Shown: positions 1 through 7,849, numbered from the stretch's first letter. The stretch: 15,248 bases of DNA from Treponema sp. UBA792 (GCA_002296965.1 DBIW01000032.1:1-15248), one strand, 5' to 3'. Made by a program: numbers and translations. Notes: generated by a model not told the origin, from the letters alone.

Positions 1-220
1 TCTTTGCCGGGTCGGTCTCCGGCTTAGCGACGGTCTTTCCGTCCTCCACGGTCACGGGCGCGATTTCCGTGCCGCCGTTGCTATTGAACGTGACGGTGTG
101 TTTCGCCGTCTCCGGCTCAGTTGTCGTGGGCTGCTGGCATGAGGTGAATACTACCCCCCCCAGGAGTACCAGAGCTGTTGCGGCCGCCGCCGCGCGGCTC
201 ACGATGTTTTCTTTTCTCAT
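1..220 (-). CDS. Partial surface lipoprotein with Listeria-Bacteroides (Flg_new/InlB B-type) repeat
   Basis: This is the first 73 codons of a protein that continues off the left edge. The ATG at 220 follows a strong Shine-Dalgarno AAGGAGG (spacing about 5). The N-terminus is basic (MRKE), then an alanine/leucine/valine-rich hydrophobic stretch ends in the lipobox VFTSC (Cys28), so it should be lipidated and processed by LspA. After a Thr/Glu/Pro spacer, the sequence HTVTFNSNGGTEIAPVTVED then GKTVAKPETDP matches the start of a Listeria-Bacteroides repeat (Flg_new family), a beta-grasp-like module common in secreted and surface proteins; function beyond that is unknown. Eight G residues in a row lie in the signal-peptide codons (154-161). 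Glycine codons include GGG and GGC rather than the GGA typical of the rest of the window, which may hint at separate ancestry. A 70-codon alternative frame over this region lacks family features and was not used. Confidence 0.8.
   Translation of the reverse strand, partial: MRKENIVSRAAAAATALVLLGGVVFTSCQQPTTTEPETAKHTVTFNSNGGTEIAPVTVEDGKTVAKPETDPAK
154..161 (-). repeat. Poly-G(8) tract in lipoprotein signal peptide
   Basis: Read on the minus strand, eight consecutive G bases form the codons CTG GGG GGG GTA in the hydrophobic core of the signal peptide. Loss of one G creates CTG GGG GGG TAG, an immediate stop. Gain of one G shifts into a frame that stops after about a dozen codons, at 117. The tract therefore sits where slipped-strand mispairing would switch the gene off. 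The tract is seen directly; phase variation is inferred. Confidence 0.6.
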
Positions 221-353
221 TCGTTCCTCCTTGTGACAAGAAAATTCGTACTATCCAGAATAAGCCCCTTTTTCTCTCCGCGCGATAGGGGATTTTACCT
301 ATTGTCCGCTTGTCCGGAGGAAAATTCATCCGGCCGCAGGCAAATCCATCCTG

Positions 354-382
354 TTGAATTCCGCGCGTTTCTGGAGTATCTT
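354..382 (+). promoter_or_regulatory. Candidate sigma70-type promoter for the deacetylase gene
   Basis: TTGAAT (354-359) and TATCTT (377-382) are separated by 17 bases and would start transcription near 389, giving a leader of about 10 bases before the ATG at 400. A second -10 choice, TACAGT (382-387), would give an even shorter leader. No Shine-Dalgarno lies at the usual distance; a GGAG at 373-376 is too far upstream. The rest of the 221-353 intergenic region shows only short imperfect inverted repeats and no clear promoter for the leftward lipoprotein gene. Confidence 0.4.
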
Positions 383-399
383 ACAGTACACAAAAAATC

Positions 400-1629
400 A
401 TGCAGAAAAACAAGACCACCAGAAAAAAACGTAAATCCGGCAGAAAAAAGCCAAAATTCCATCCGTCCTCATTCAAGATAATCGTGTTCTGCGGAGCGGT
501 TGTGGCAGTCTGCCTGCTGCTCCTGATATGCACGTCCGTGCTGTCAAAACCCAAAACGGAACACCGTCAGGAAGCTCCGATTTCCGGACGGTTCGAGCAG
601 AAGCAGCCGGAGACCGGACTGAATTCCGCAAAGGAATCAAAGAAACAGGAAAATCCGGCGCCGCAGCCTCAGAAAAAAACGGAGCCGGCGCAGAAACAGA
701 AGCCGAAGGAACCGGAAAAAAAGGCCGCCGCTGACACCAAGCCGCAGCAGCCTCAGCCGGAAAAGCGGACTCCTCCTGCCCGCCAGGACACAGCCGAGAA
801 ACAGAAACCGGCGGCTCCGGCGCAGAATCCTCAAAAAAACGTGAATTCGACGCCAAAACCGGACAATACGGCGGCACGGGCAAAGCCAGCGCAACAGGCT
901 CCTGCGAAAACCGCAAAAAAAGAGGAATTCGGTTTTCCGCAGGCAAGGAACGGCGCACAGCTGATTTTCGTGTTTGATGACGGCGGTCAGAATCTTGCCC
1001 ACCTCGCGGAATTCCTGAAGCTTCCCTTTCCGTTCACGGTGGCGGTTCTTCCGCAGCTTGCCCATTCGTCCGAGACTGCGGCAAAAGTCAGGGCTTCCGG
1101 AAACGAGGTGATTCTTCACCAGCCCATGCAGGCGGTCAACGCGAATGTGAATCCGGGACCGGGCGCAATCACGCCGCAGATGACAACCGCGCAGATAGAA
1201 GGAACGCTGATCCGGAACATTCAGGAAATCGGACCGGTGGCGGGCATGAACAACCACGAAGGCTCGCTGATTACCGCGGATGCCCAGAAAATGAGCGTTG
1301 TTCTTAGAATCGCCTCCGCCGAGGGAATTTATTTTCTGGATTCAAGGACAAACGCGGACACGAAAGTTCCGGAAGTGTCGGAGGCGCTGGGATATTCGTA
1401 TTTCGCGCGGAACGTGTTCCTTGACAACGAGAAAAAACGCGCGCCGATTCTTGCCGAGATAAAGAAGGGAATTGATATTGCCAATAAAAACGGAACTGCT
1501 ATAATGATAGGACACATCTGGTCCGCCGACATCCTGCCTGGAATTCTCATGGAAATTTACCCCGAACTGAAGGCAAAGGGCTACAGGTTCAGCACGGTTT
1601 CCGAGTCGGACGCAAGAATTTATCCATAA
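400..1629 (+). CDS. Membrane-anchored divergent polysaccharide deacetylase (YibQ/DUF610-type)
   Basis: The 409-residue protein has a short, very basic cytoplasmic N-terminus (1-25), one membrane segment (about 26-48), a Lys/Pro/Gln/Glu-rich low-complexity linker (about 50-180), and a C-terminal domain (about 184-409) of the divergent polysaccharide deacetylase family, a NodB-like fold. Signatures seen are FVFDDGG (Asp193-Asp194), LHQPM (His240), NNHEGS (285-290), FLDSRT (Asp314) and IGHIW (His372), corresponding to the metal-site Asp/His positions of this family. The linker could let an anchored domain reach the peptidoglycan or outer envelope. The substrate is not established for this family and activity is inferred. 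Its stop is 30 bases before tsaD, so the two are probably cotranscribed. The linker coding region contains several seven-A runs. The ATG at 400 is the only plausible start, although it lacks a good ribosome binding site. Confidence 0.82.
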   Translation: MQKNKTTRKKRKSGRKKPKFHPSSFKIIVFCGAVVAVCLLLLICTSVLSKPKTEHRQEAPISGRFEQKQPETGLNSAKESKKQENPAPQPQKKTEPAQKQKPKEPEKKAAADTKPQQPQPEKRTPPARQDTAEKQKPAAPAQNPQKNVNSTPKPDNTAARAKPAQQAPAKTAKKEEFGFPQARNGAQLIFVFDDGGQNLAHLAEFLKLPFPFTVAVLPQLAHSSETAAKVRASGNEVILHQPMQAVNANVNPGPGAITPQMTTAQIEGTLIRNIQEIGPVAGMNNHEGSLITADAQKMSVVLRIASAEGIYFLDSRTNADTKVPEVSEALGYSYFARNVFLDNEKKRAPILAEIKKGIDIANKNGTAIMIGHIWSADILPGILMEIYPELKAKGYRFSTVSESDARIYP

Positions 1630-1659
1630 AACATGGTTCCATTTCTTATGGGAGGAAAA

Positions 1660-2685
1660 ATGAAGGTCTTAGGAATTGAATCAAGCTGCGACGAGACGGC
1701 CGCGGCAGTCGTTGAGGACGGAAAAACCATTTTAAGCAATGTCGTGGCGACGCAGATTCCATTTCATAAAATATACAAGGGCGTTGTCCCCGAAATCGCA
1801 AGCCGCAAGCACACGGAATGGATTCTCCCGGTGGTGAGACAGGCGCTCAAGGAAGCCGATCTTTCGCTTGACCAGATTGATGCTGTCGCCGCGACCAACC
1901 GCCCCGGACTGATGGGCTCGCTGCTTGTGGGATTCACCTTCGGAAAGACGCTCGCCTGGGCAACAGGAAAACCGTTTGTCGCGGTGAACCACATGCTAGG
2001 CCACCTTTATGCGGCGCATCTCCAGAACGAGATTGAATATCCGTACATCGGGCTGCTTGTCTCAGGCGGACACAGCATCATCTGCCGGGTGAACGGATTC
2101 GATGACCTTGAGATTCTGGGAACGACGGTAGATGATTCCGTCGGAGAGGCATTTGACAAGGTCGCGAAATTCTACGGACTGGGTTATCCGGGCGGAGTCA
2201 TAATCGACAACCTAGCAAAAAAAGGAAATCCGGCGGCGGCATCATTTCCGGTGCCGAAGCTGGATCCGGAAGAGCACCGCTACGACGTGTCGTTCAGCGG
2301 ACTGAAAACAGCGGTAATCCATCAGCGCGATATGTTCTGGAACAAGGGATTTGAGCACACGACAGAAAATATGTGCGCGGCGTTTCAGGAGACGGCGTGC
2401 AGGACGCTGCTCTCAAGGCTTTTCCGGGCTGTCGACGACACCGGACTTAAAACCGTTGTGGCCGGCGGAGGAGTCGCGGCAAATTCGCGGCTCCGGGCAA
2501 TGCTTGCGGAACGCCCGGACATAAAGTGCGTTTTTCCGCCGCTCAAACTGTGCGGCGACAACGGAGCAATGATTGCCGGTGTCGGGTATCACTTTCTAAA
2601 ACGCGGCGACCGTACCGGATGGAACTCAACCGTATGCGCAAGAATTCCGCAGTTCAAACGCGGCCTTGAGCAGGTCAGGCGCTAA
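1660..2685 (+). CDS. tsaD: tRNA N6-threonylcarbamoyladenosine transferase TsaD
   Basis: This 341-residue cytoplasmic enzyme transfers the threonylcarbamoyl group from TC-AMP to A37 of ANN-decoding tRNAs, with TsaB and TsaE as partners. The Kae1/Gcp fold is complete: the opening motif GIESSCDET (5-13), metal-binding His111 and His115 in NHMLGHLYAAH, SGGHS (135-139), GEAFDKVAK (162-170), GGGVAANS (269-276) and GDNGAMIA with the metal ligand Asp300. These numbers coincide with the E. coli enzyme. I chose ATG 1660 rather than the in-frame ATG at 1633 because GGGAGG lies five bases before it and the protein then begins MKVLGIESSC, as family members do. It follows the deacetylase gene by 30 bases and converges on the phosphate transporter gene with only 27 bases between stops; no clear terminator hairpin is visible there. 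Confidence 0.97.
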   Translation: MKVLGIESSCDETAAAVVEDGKTILSNVVATQIPFHKIYKGVVPEIASRKHTEWILPVVRQALKEADLSLDQIDAVAATNRPGLMGSLLVGFTFGKTLAWATGKPFVAVNHMLGHLYAAHLQNEIEYPYIGLLVSGGHSIICRVNGFDDLEILGTTVDDSVGEAFDKVAKFYGLGYPGGVIIDNLAKKGNPAAASFPVPKLDPEEHRYDVSFSGLKTAVIHQRDMFWNKGFEHTTENMCAAFQETACRTLLSRLFRAVDDTGLKTVVAGGGVAANSRLRAMLAERPDIKCVFPPLKLCGDNGAMIAGVGYHFLKRGDRTGWNSTVCARIPQFKRGLEQVRR

Positions 2686-2712
2686 TCCGGACGCCCAGTC
2701 TCCGCAAAGCTC

Positions 2713-4383
2713 CTAGAACCTTGCCTTGACGACATCGTAGATGCAGTCCGCGGCTTTCTCAAAACGGCGGACAAGCTCCAGATAGACAAGCTCCGAATTC
2801 ACGTCCGCGCCGTCCTCAATGCGGTGGGTCACCATCTTTCCGAGCTTGCGGCGCGTCTTGTTTATGGAATTCTCCATTGCCCGCGCCTCATCCTTTTGTT
2901 GGCCCGAAAACCCGGAAGTCATGTTCGCTGTTATGAATTCCATGAATTTTTCCACCGCGCTGGCATAATCGCCGAGCTTCGCGACGGACTTCTGCGTGAA
3001 TTTCAGCTCCTTTTTGTCGGATTTCTCAAGAAGGTGCATGATTGCGGTACACTCGTCGCTGAAAGTCTCAAGGCTGGAAATGGTCTGAAGCTGGCTGTCA
3101 ATTTTTCTGCGCTCGCTGCGCCCCGCGCTGTCCAGATGGGAAACCTTCACCAGAAACGACGAAAGTATCTCGTTCATCGAATCAAGATAATCCTCCATCT
3201 CCTTGACCTCGCCAAATTTCCCGCGCGCCTTTGTCCGGCTCTCGTCGCGCAGCGACAAGATACAGCAGCCGAGCATTTTGGAGCAGAATTCCGTCATCGT
3301 CTGAATTTCCTTGTCAACGTTCACAATGCTTACAGCCGCGGAGCCGGTAGAATAGGCGGAAATGAATGGCGGCTCGTATTTTCCGAGGCTCTTCTTCTCG
3401 TCCGGGGAGTCTTTTATTATTCTGCAAGCGACTGACGCAATCTGATCCACAAACGGAAGGAACAGAACGGTACAGCAGACATTGAACATCGTGTGGAGCA
3501 TGGCGATATGATTCGTGATGTTTGATTCCGGCGTTCCCGGCACGATAAAATCAACAAGCGCAAGAAGCGGTCTGAAGAAAATCAGCGCAATCAGAGTTCC
3601 CGTAACGTTGAACATTATATGGACAAGCGCGGCGCGTCTGGCGTTCACATTTCCGCCGAGAGACGCAAGCAGCGCGTCGATTGTAGTTCCGATGTTGCTG
3701 CCGAGAACAAGCGCCGCGGCAAATTCCCACGGAAGCGCGCCGTTGTAGCTGAGCGCAAGAATTATCGCCGTAAATGCGCTTGAGGAATGAATCAGCGCGG
3801 TCAGAAGCGTTCCGAGCAGAACTCCGGCAAGAATTCCTCCGGCGCCCCAATCCGCCACCGACGAGATGAAAGTTACGGACGACGGATCAAGTTTCAGAAT
3901 ATCGGTGAGAAGACCAAGTCCCAGGAAAAGAAGCCCGAATCCCATCAGAACCTCGCCGCTGTCGTGGTATTTCCATTTTTTCATGCAGTAGATGTAGAAA
4001 CCTATGCCGAAAAGCGGAATGGCAAACGCCGTTATGCTGAACGAGAATCCCAGCAGCGACACAATCCATGCGGTCACCGTTGTTCCGATGTTCGCGCCGA
4101 AAATGATTCCGATTGACTGCCTGAGCGTAAGAACTCCGGCGTTCACGAATGAGACAACCATCACCGTGGTCGCGCTGGAGGACTGAATTATCGAAGTGAC
4201 GAAAAGTCCCGTAAGCGTGGCCGTAAAACGGTTTCCGGAAATAAGACGTAGCAGAGGCTGGAGCTTGTCGCCCGTTCCCTTCTGAATTCCGCTGCTCAGC
4301 ATATTCATCGCAAAAAGCAGCACGGCAAGACTTCCGCCGAATTTCAGGACAACCATCATTGCGTCCGAAAGCGAGAATGTCAT
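2713..4383 (-). CDS. Na+/phosphate cotransporter with C-terminal PhoU-like domain
   Basis: The 556-residue inner-membrane protein belongs to the NptA/PNaS (SLC34-like) family, which imports inorganic phosphate with sodium. The membrane part (about 1-320) carries the two inverted-repeat signatures: QSSSATT (67-73) with GANIGTT (96-102), and HSSSAFT (199-205) with GSNIGTT (228-234). A hydrophilic helical tail (about 350-556) resembles PhoU, the phosphate-signalling partner. The ATG at 4383 is preceded by GGAGG with five-base spacing; a longer version starting at TTG 4395 would run through that site and is less likely. It lies 23 bases downstream of phoR in the same direction, so it is probably the last gene of a phoB-phoR-transporter operon. 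No pst genes or separate phoU are seen. Phosphate is the likely substrate, supported by context; phosphonate or another anion cannot be excluded. Confidence 0.9.
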   Translation of the reverse strand: MTFSLSDAMMVVLKFGGSLAVLLFAMNMLSSGIQKGTGDKLQPLLRLISGNRFTATLTGLFVTSIIQSSSATTVMVVSFVNAGVLTLRQSIGIIFGANIGTTVTAWIVSLLGFSFSITAFAIPLFGIGFYIYCMKKWKYHDSGEVLMGFGLLFLGLGLLTDILKLDPSSVTFISSVADWGAGGILAGVLLGTLLTALIHSSSAFTAIILALSYNGALPWEFAAALVLGSNIGTTIDALLASLGGNVNARRAALVHIMFNVTGTLIALIFFRPLLALVDFIVPGTPESNITNHIAMLHTMFNVCCTVLFLPFVDQIASVACRIIKDSPDEKKSLGKYEPPFISAYSTGSAAVSIVNVDKEIQTMTEFCSKMLGCCILSLRDESRTKARGKFGEVKEMEDYLDSMNEILSSFLVKVSHLDSAGRSERRKIDSQLQTISSLETFSDECTAIMHLLEKSDKKELKFTQKSVAKLGDYASAVEKFMEFITANMTSGFSGQQKDEARAMENSINKTRRKLGKMVTHRIEDGADVNSELVYLELVRRFEKAADCIYDVVKARF

Positions 4384-4406
4384 AAAAACCTCCAAGGCCT
4401 GTTATT

Positions 4407-5741
4407 TCAGCTGTTTTCCGGAAACGTCACAGAAACCGAAGTTCCCTCGTTCACCGTACTTTTTAACGTTATTTTGGCGTCGTGATATTCGGCGGCGTGC
4501 TTTACAATCGAAAGTCCAAGTCCTGTTCCGCCGATTTCCCTGGAATGGCTTTTGTCCACCCTGTAGAAACGTTCAAACACGCGGTTCTGCTCGGCTTCCG
4601 GAATTCCGATTCCGGTGTCGCTCACAGTAAGAACCGCATTCTTCTGCCCCGCCGAACGGATTTCTCTCAGCGTCACGGTGACCGAACCTCCGTTCCTGTT
4701 GTATTTGACCGCGTTGTCAAGCAGATTGAAAATCATCTCGTCAATCAGCTGCGGAACACCTTTTATGAACAGATTTCCGCCCGAAACCGCAAGCGACACG
4801 TTCTTTTTTTCCGCCGCGGATTTTACCGTGGCGCAGGCGCGCTCCGCATATTCCCGGAGATTTATTTTCTCGAACTGGAACGGAACGGATTTCTCGTCAA
4901 GTTTTGAAAGCTTGATTATGTCGTTCACAAGCACAATCAGGCGCTGCGTCTCCTTGTAGATGTCTCCGGCAAAGTCGCGCATCGTGTCAGAATCAACATG
5001 TCCGTCCTTCATAAGCTCCGCAAACCCGGAGATTGATGTGAGCGGTGTCTTCAGTTCATGCGAGACATTCGCGGAAAATTCCTGGCGCAGCGACTCGCGT
5101 TCCTTCCGCTCAAAATTCTCCTCCTCGATTCTGTCAAGCAGCGGCTGCAGCTCGGCGTAATTTTCGGAGGCGCGGGGATTGTCAAGGTCGATCTCGTTTA
5201 TCGGTTTTGTTATCTGTTTTGAGAGAATCGAAGCGGCGGCTCCGGTGACAATCAGCGCAATCACGAACATGAACAGAATCGGCTGGATAAGCCCGATCAG
5301 AAGCGCCTGAAAAGTGTGATATTTTCCGGAGACACGCAGAATGTCGCCGTTATCCATCATCAGCGCAAAATAAAGCGTCTTCTCGAACATCGTGGTGGAA
5401 TAACGGACCGAACGCCCCGAACCGTTCTTCTTTGCAAGAACAATCTCCTGCCTGTCGGAATGGTTCTCGGCGGTGGAAGCGTCCGCCTCCGAATCGAATT
5501 TTACATTTCCTTCCGGATTTATCACCGTAATACGCGTGCTTGAGACAAGGCCGTCAAGAAACGCGTCTCCCGCGGTTTTTATTCCCTGCCTGACAAGATC
5601 CGCCTCGCTCTCAAGCTCCGCGAACATCCGCTCCTCGTAATAGGAAGTAAGATTGTCCACAAGAAACAGGGCGCACAGGAAATACACAAGCGTTCCGATT
5701 ATGAACGTGTTCCTGAAAATTCTGAATGTCATGCTTTTCAT
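4407..5741 (-). CDS. phoR: PhoR-type sensor histidine kinase
   Basis: This 444-residue membrane kinase has one transmembrane helix at about 11-30, an extracytoplasmic segment of about 115 residues (31-146), a second helix at about 147-172, then a short linker helix. The dimerisation/phosphoacceptor domain carries FSANVSHELKTP with His228. The ATPase domain has the N box around LLDNAVKYN (Asn343), G1 DTGIGIP (375-381) and G2 GGTGLGL (404-410). The architecture and the H-box match PhoR/ResE-type kinases. The ATG at 5741 overlaps the phoB stop as ATGA and has GGAG eight bases upstream, so translation is probably coupled to phoB. An ATG three codons in is possible but less favoured. It precedes the Na+/phosphate transporter. 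A phosphate signal is inferred from context; the sensor segment itself does not reveal the ligand. Confidence 0.9.
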   Translation of the reverse strand: MKSMTFRIFRNTFIIGTLVYFLCALFLVDNLTSYYEERMFAELESEADLVRQGIKTAGDAFLDGLVSSTRITVINPEGNVKFDSEADASTAENHSDRQEIVLAKKNGSGRSVRYSTTMFEKTLYFALMMDNGDILRVSGKYHTFQALLIGLIQPILFMFVIALIVTGAAASILSKQITKPINEIDLDNPRASENYAELQPLLDRIEEENFERKERESLRQEFSANVSHELKTPLTSISGFAELMKDGHVDSDTMRDFAGDIYKETQRLIVLVNDIIKLSKLDEKSVPFQFEKINLREYAERACATVKSAAEKKNVSLAVSGGNLFIKGVPQLIDEMIFNLLDNAVKYNRNGGSVTVTLREIRSAGQKNAVLTVSDTGIGIPEAEQNRVFERFYRVDKSHSREIGGTGLGLSIVKHAAEYHDAKITLKSTVNEGTSVSVTFPENS

Positions 5742-6430
5742 TCGCGCGCTCCGTCCGCACGGATTGTGAATCCGACTCCGCGGACAGTCTCAATGCAGGC
5801 TCCGTCATCACCGAGTTTCTGACGCAGGTTTCTGATATGCACATCGATTGTGCGGCTTTCGGTGTTGCTGTCGTAGTCCCAGACGGAATTCATCAGCATC
5901 TCGCGGGTTATCACGCTGCCCTGTTTTTCAAGAAGCACGGCGAGCAGGTCAAATTCCTTGAGCGCGAGGAAAACGGGTTTGCCGCCTACCGTAACCGTAT
6001 GGTTGCGCCGGTTCAGGACAATCCGTCCGAAGGTAAGATTTTTTTCCTCAGGAATTTCCCGGTTCATGGCAAAGCGCCGCATAACCGCCTTGATTCTGGC
6101 GGTAAGCTCCATCATTCCGAACGGCTTTGCGATGTAATCATCGGCACCGTAATCAAGGGCAATCACCGTGTCGTACTCCGAATTCCGCGCGGTCACCATA
6201 ATCACAGGAATTTTCTGCGTCCGCGGCGAGGCGCGCAGCTTTTTTAGGACTTCGATTCCGTCCTCTTCGGGAAGCATTATGTCAAGAAGAACAAGATCCG
6301 GCAGATTCGCGTTCAAGGCATCCCAGAACAGTGACGGCCGCGGAAAACCTTCGGCATCAAGTTTCTGATTCTGCAGAGTATAGATTATGAGTTTTCGGAT
6401 ACTGTCATCATCTTCCAGAAGATAAATCAT
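5738..6430 (-). CDS. phoB: PhoB-type OmpR-family response regulator
   Basis: The 230-residue regulator has an N-terminal receiver domain with acidic residues Glu6-Asp9, phosphoacceptor Asp50 (LVLLD), Thr80 and Lys102 in AKPF. Its C-terminal winged-helix DNA-binding domain (about 130-225) contains LKEFDLLAVLLEKQG, the recognition-helix region SRTIDVHIRNLRQKLG and the end wing VRGVGFTI. It is phosphorylated by the adjacent PhoR and presumably activates phosphate-starvation genes. The ATG at 6430 is the expected family start (MIYLLEDD), yet no Shine-Dalgarno precedes it; a -10-like TAGATT ends only seven bases upstream, which suggests a leaderless message. A two-copy Pho box-like repeat lies just upstream and overlaps the region after the argA stop, which points to autoregulation. 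It could be another OmpR-type regulator, but the transporter neighbour favours PhoB. Confidence 0.9.
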   Translation of the reverse strand: MIYLLEDDDSIRKLIIYTLQNQKLDAEGFPRPSLFWDALNANLPDLVLLDIMLPEEDGIEVLKKLRASPRTQKIPVIMVTARNSEYDTVIALDYGADDYIAKPFGMMELTARIKAVMRRFAMNREIPEEKNLTFGRIVLNRRNHTVTVGGKPVFLALKEFDLLAVLLEKQGSVITREMLMNSVWDYDSNTESRTIDVHIRNLRQKLGDDGACIETVRGVGFTIRADGARE

Positions 6431-6437
6431 TGTTTAA

Positions 6438-6443
6438 AATCTA
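6438..6443 (-). promoter_or_regulatory. Candidate -10 element of the phoB promoter
   Basis: On the minus strand TAGATT lies seven bases before the phoB ATG. No good -35 hexamer sits 17 bases upstream, as expected if activation depends on PhoB bound at the repeat at 6476-6492. Initiation about seven bases downstream would put the transcript start at or next to the A of the ATG. Confidence 0.35.
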
Positions 6444-6475
6444 TCAGTATTCCGGGCAAAAATCATCTTTACAAT

Positions 6476-6492
6476 TGTAAATTCTCTGTAAA
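6476..6492 (-). promoter_or_regulatory. Candidate Pho box: two TTTACA repeats with 11-base period
   Basis: On the minus strand TTTACA (6492-6487) is followed by five bases (GAGAA) and a second TTTACA (6481-6476). This agrees with the Bacillus PhoP box form, TT(A/C/T)ACA repeats separated by about five bases, and lies 46-62 bases upstream of phoB. The second copy is also half of a perfect 14-base palindrome (6468-6481, TTTACAATTGTAAA). No clear third or fourth repeat follows. The repeats are seen directly; the regulator is inferred from position. Confidence 0.5.
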
Positions 6493-6493
6493 T

Positions 6494-7849
6494 TCAGCGG
6501 AGACGGTAGACCCGTGAATTCCGGCCGGGATTCCACAGCGCGCGGCGTTCCTCCGGAAGCGATTCGATTCCGTCCGCCCTGAATCCCAACTTCTCGAACC
6601 AGTCGGCAGCCTGCGTCGTCATTATGAAGATTCCCGAAGCGTTCATCCGGTCCGCCTTATCAATCAGATATTCGGTGAGCTTGCGCCCGATTCCCAGATG
6701 GACAAAGGAATTTTCCACGGCGACAGCCGCAATCTCCGCCTGTCCGTCCGAATAAAGGTGGAGCGCGGCGCAGGCATGAATTCCTCCGTCAAGCTCGTAG
6801 ACAATGTAGTCACCGATGGAATCTGAAATCTGCATCTCCGTGCGCGGAAGAAGCTTTCCGCTTTCGACAAAAGGACGCTGAATCGCAAGAACAGAAGGAA
6901 TGTCCGTGCGCCGCATCTGCCGGATTCCGCCGTAGTCGCTCGTATAAATCATCGTTCCGGAGCCGAGATCGGAGAAAATCTCGCACGGAAGCACACCGTC
7001 AAGCCGGCCTGTGACAATATGCGCACGCGTAACTCCGTCCGCACACGCGCTGCGCGCCGTCCTGACAACAGAAAGAATTTCATCCGGAGCATTCGCGTTC
7101 AGCCTGAGGAATTCGTCCGTCTCCTCAAGATTCATCGCCGGAATATCGCCGCTTTCCGTCTGCGCGAAATTTTCGGGAACAGAATAATCCGCGGAATTTA
7201 TGGAGGAAATGTCCAACATATAAAAAAGCTTGTCCGCCTTGAGGCTTACTGCGACCTGATACGCCAGCAGAACGGAAGAAATATTGTACGGCCGCCCGAC
7301 AGAATTCCACCCGATGCACGGAAATATCGGAATAAATCCGCTGTCAAGCACGGTTCTTATAGAATCCGAGTGAATTCTGTCTATCTCTCCGGCGGTTCCA
7401 AAATCGAATCCGTCTATGATTCCCTTTGAGCGGGAGCGGACCCAGTTGCCGATTACCGCGGTGATTCCGTTCGCGGCGAGGCTTGTCATCACCACATTCG
7501 ACACGTCAAATGCCGCCATTTTTATAAGCGGCATTGCGGACTCCTCGGTGACGCGGATATTGTCACGGTAGACGCTACTTATTCCGGCGGAAAAAAGAAC
7601 CTCGTCAATACGCTTTCGCGCGCCGGGAATAATCAGAACGCGCAGCCCCGCCTCGTGAAGCAGCGCAATGTCGCGGATATGGCTTGAGAACAGAGGAGAA
7701 TCGATTGTCCGGTCATCCAGATAAATCACGACGACCGCATTTCTGAATTTTCTGAGGTAGCGGATAACGTCACGGACATTCTCCGCCTTGCGCGTCAGCG
7801 ACATTCCGTGACGCTCCGGATTTTCCAGCTGAATTTTCCGTTCCGTCAT
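6494..7849 (-). CDS. argA: N-acetylglutamate synthase (amino acid kinase + GNAT domains)
   Basis: The 451-residue protein catalyses acetyl-CoA plus glutamate to N-acetylglutamate, the first step of arginine synthesis. An N-terminal amino-acid-kinase-fold domain (about 25-295) contains VVVIYLDD, LLHEAGLRVLIIPGARKRIDE and the segment GTAGEIDRIHSDSI typical of ArgA. A C-terminal GNAT domain (about 305-451) contains the acetyl-CoA loop VHLGIGRKL and ends in WFEKLGFR then RRALWNPGRNSRVYRLR, close to the ArgA C-terminus. Length matches the E. coli enzyme (443). I chose ATG 7849 because it overlaps the upstream stop as ATGA and GGAAGAA precedes it; extending to 7873 only adds residues encoded inside the upstream gene. 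It forms a two-gene unit with the FMN-binding-domain protein. No arginine box was recognised. Other arg genes are not in the window. Confidence 0.9.
   Translation of the reverse strand: MTERKIQLENPERHGMSLTRKAENVRDVIRYLRKFRNAVVVIYLDDRTIDSPLFSSHIRDIALLHEAGLRVLIIPGARKRIDEVLFSAGISSVYRDNIRVTEESAMPLIKMAAFDVSNVVMTSLAANGITAVIGNWVRSRSKGIIDGFDFGTAGEIDRIHSDSIRTVLDSGFIPIFPCIGWNSVGRPYNISSVLLAYQVAVSLKADKLFYMLDISSINSADYSVPENFAQTESGDIPAMNLEETDEFLRLNANAPDEILSVVRTARSACADGVTRAHIVTGRLDGVLPCEIFSDLGSGTMIYTSDYGGIRQMRRTDIPSVLAIQRPFVESGKLLPRTEMQISDSIGDYIVYELDGGIHACAALHLYSDGQAEIAAVAVENSFVHLGIGRKLTEYLIDKADRMNASGIFIMTTQAADWFEKLGFRADGIESLPEERRALWNPGRNSRVYRLR

Noticed and set aside
266..303. Short inverted repeats (CCCC/GGGG and ATAGG/CCTAT) in the divergent region
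   Set aside because: The arms are four to five bases, no T-run follows and there is no clear link to a promoter.
117..329. Leftward 70-codon frame from 329 to 117
   Set aside because: It lacks family features and runs out of frame through the lipoprotein start. The frame from 220 has a Shine-Dalgarno, signal peptide, lipobox and repeat domain.
233..481. Rightward 82-codon frame overlapping the deacetylase start
   Set aside because: It has low-complexity translation and no ribosome binding site, and it overlaps the better supported frame from 400.
637..1257. 206-codon frame antisense to the deacetylase gene
   Set aside because: The arginine/leucine-rich translation arises from the reverse of the Lys/Pro/Glu-rich linker; no domain is recognisable.
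2686..2712. Possible bidirectional terminator between tsaD and the phosphate transporter gene
   Set aside because: Only an imperfect short stem without a T-run is visible.
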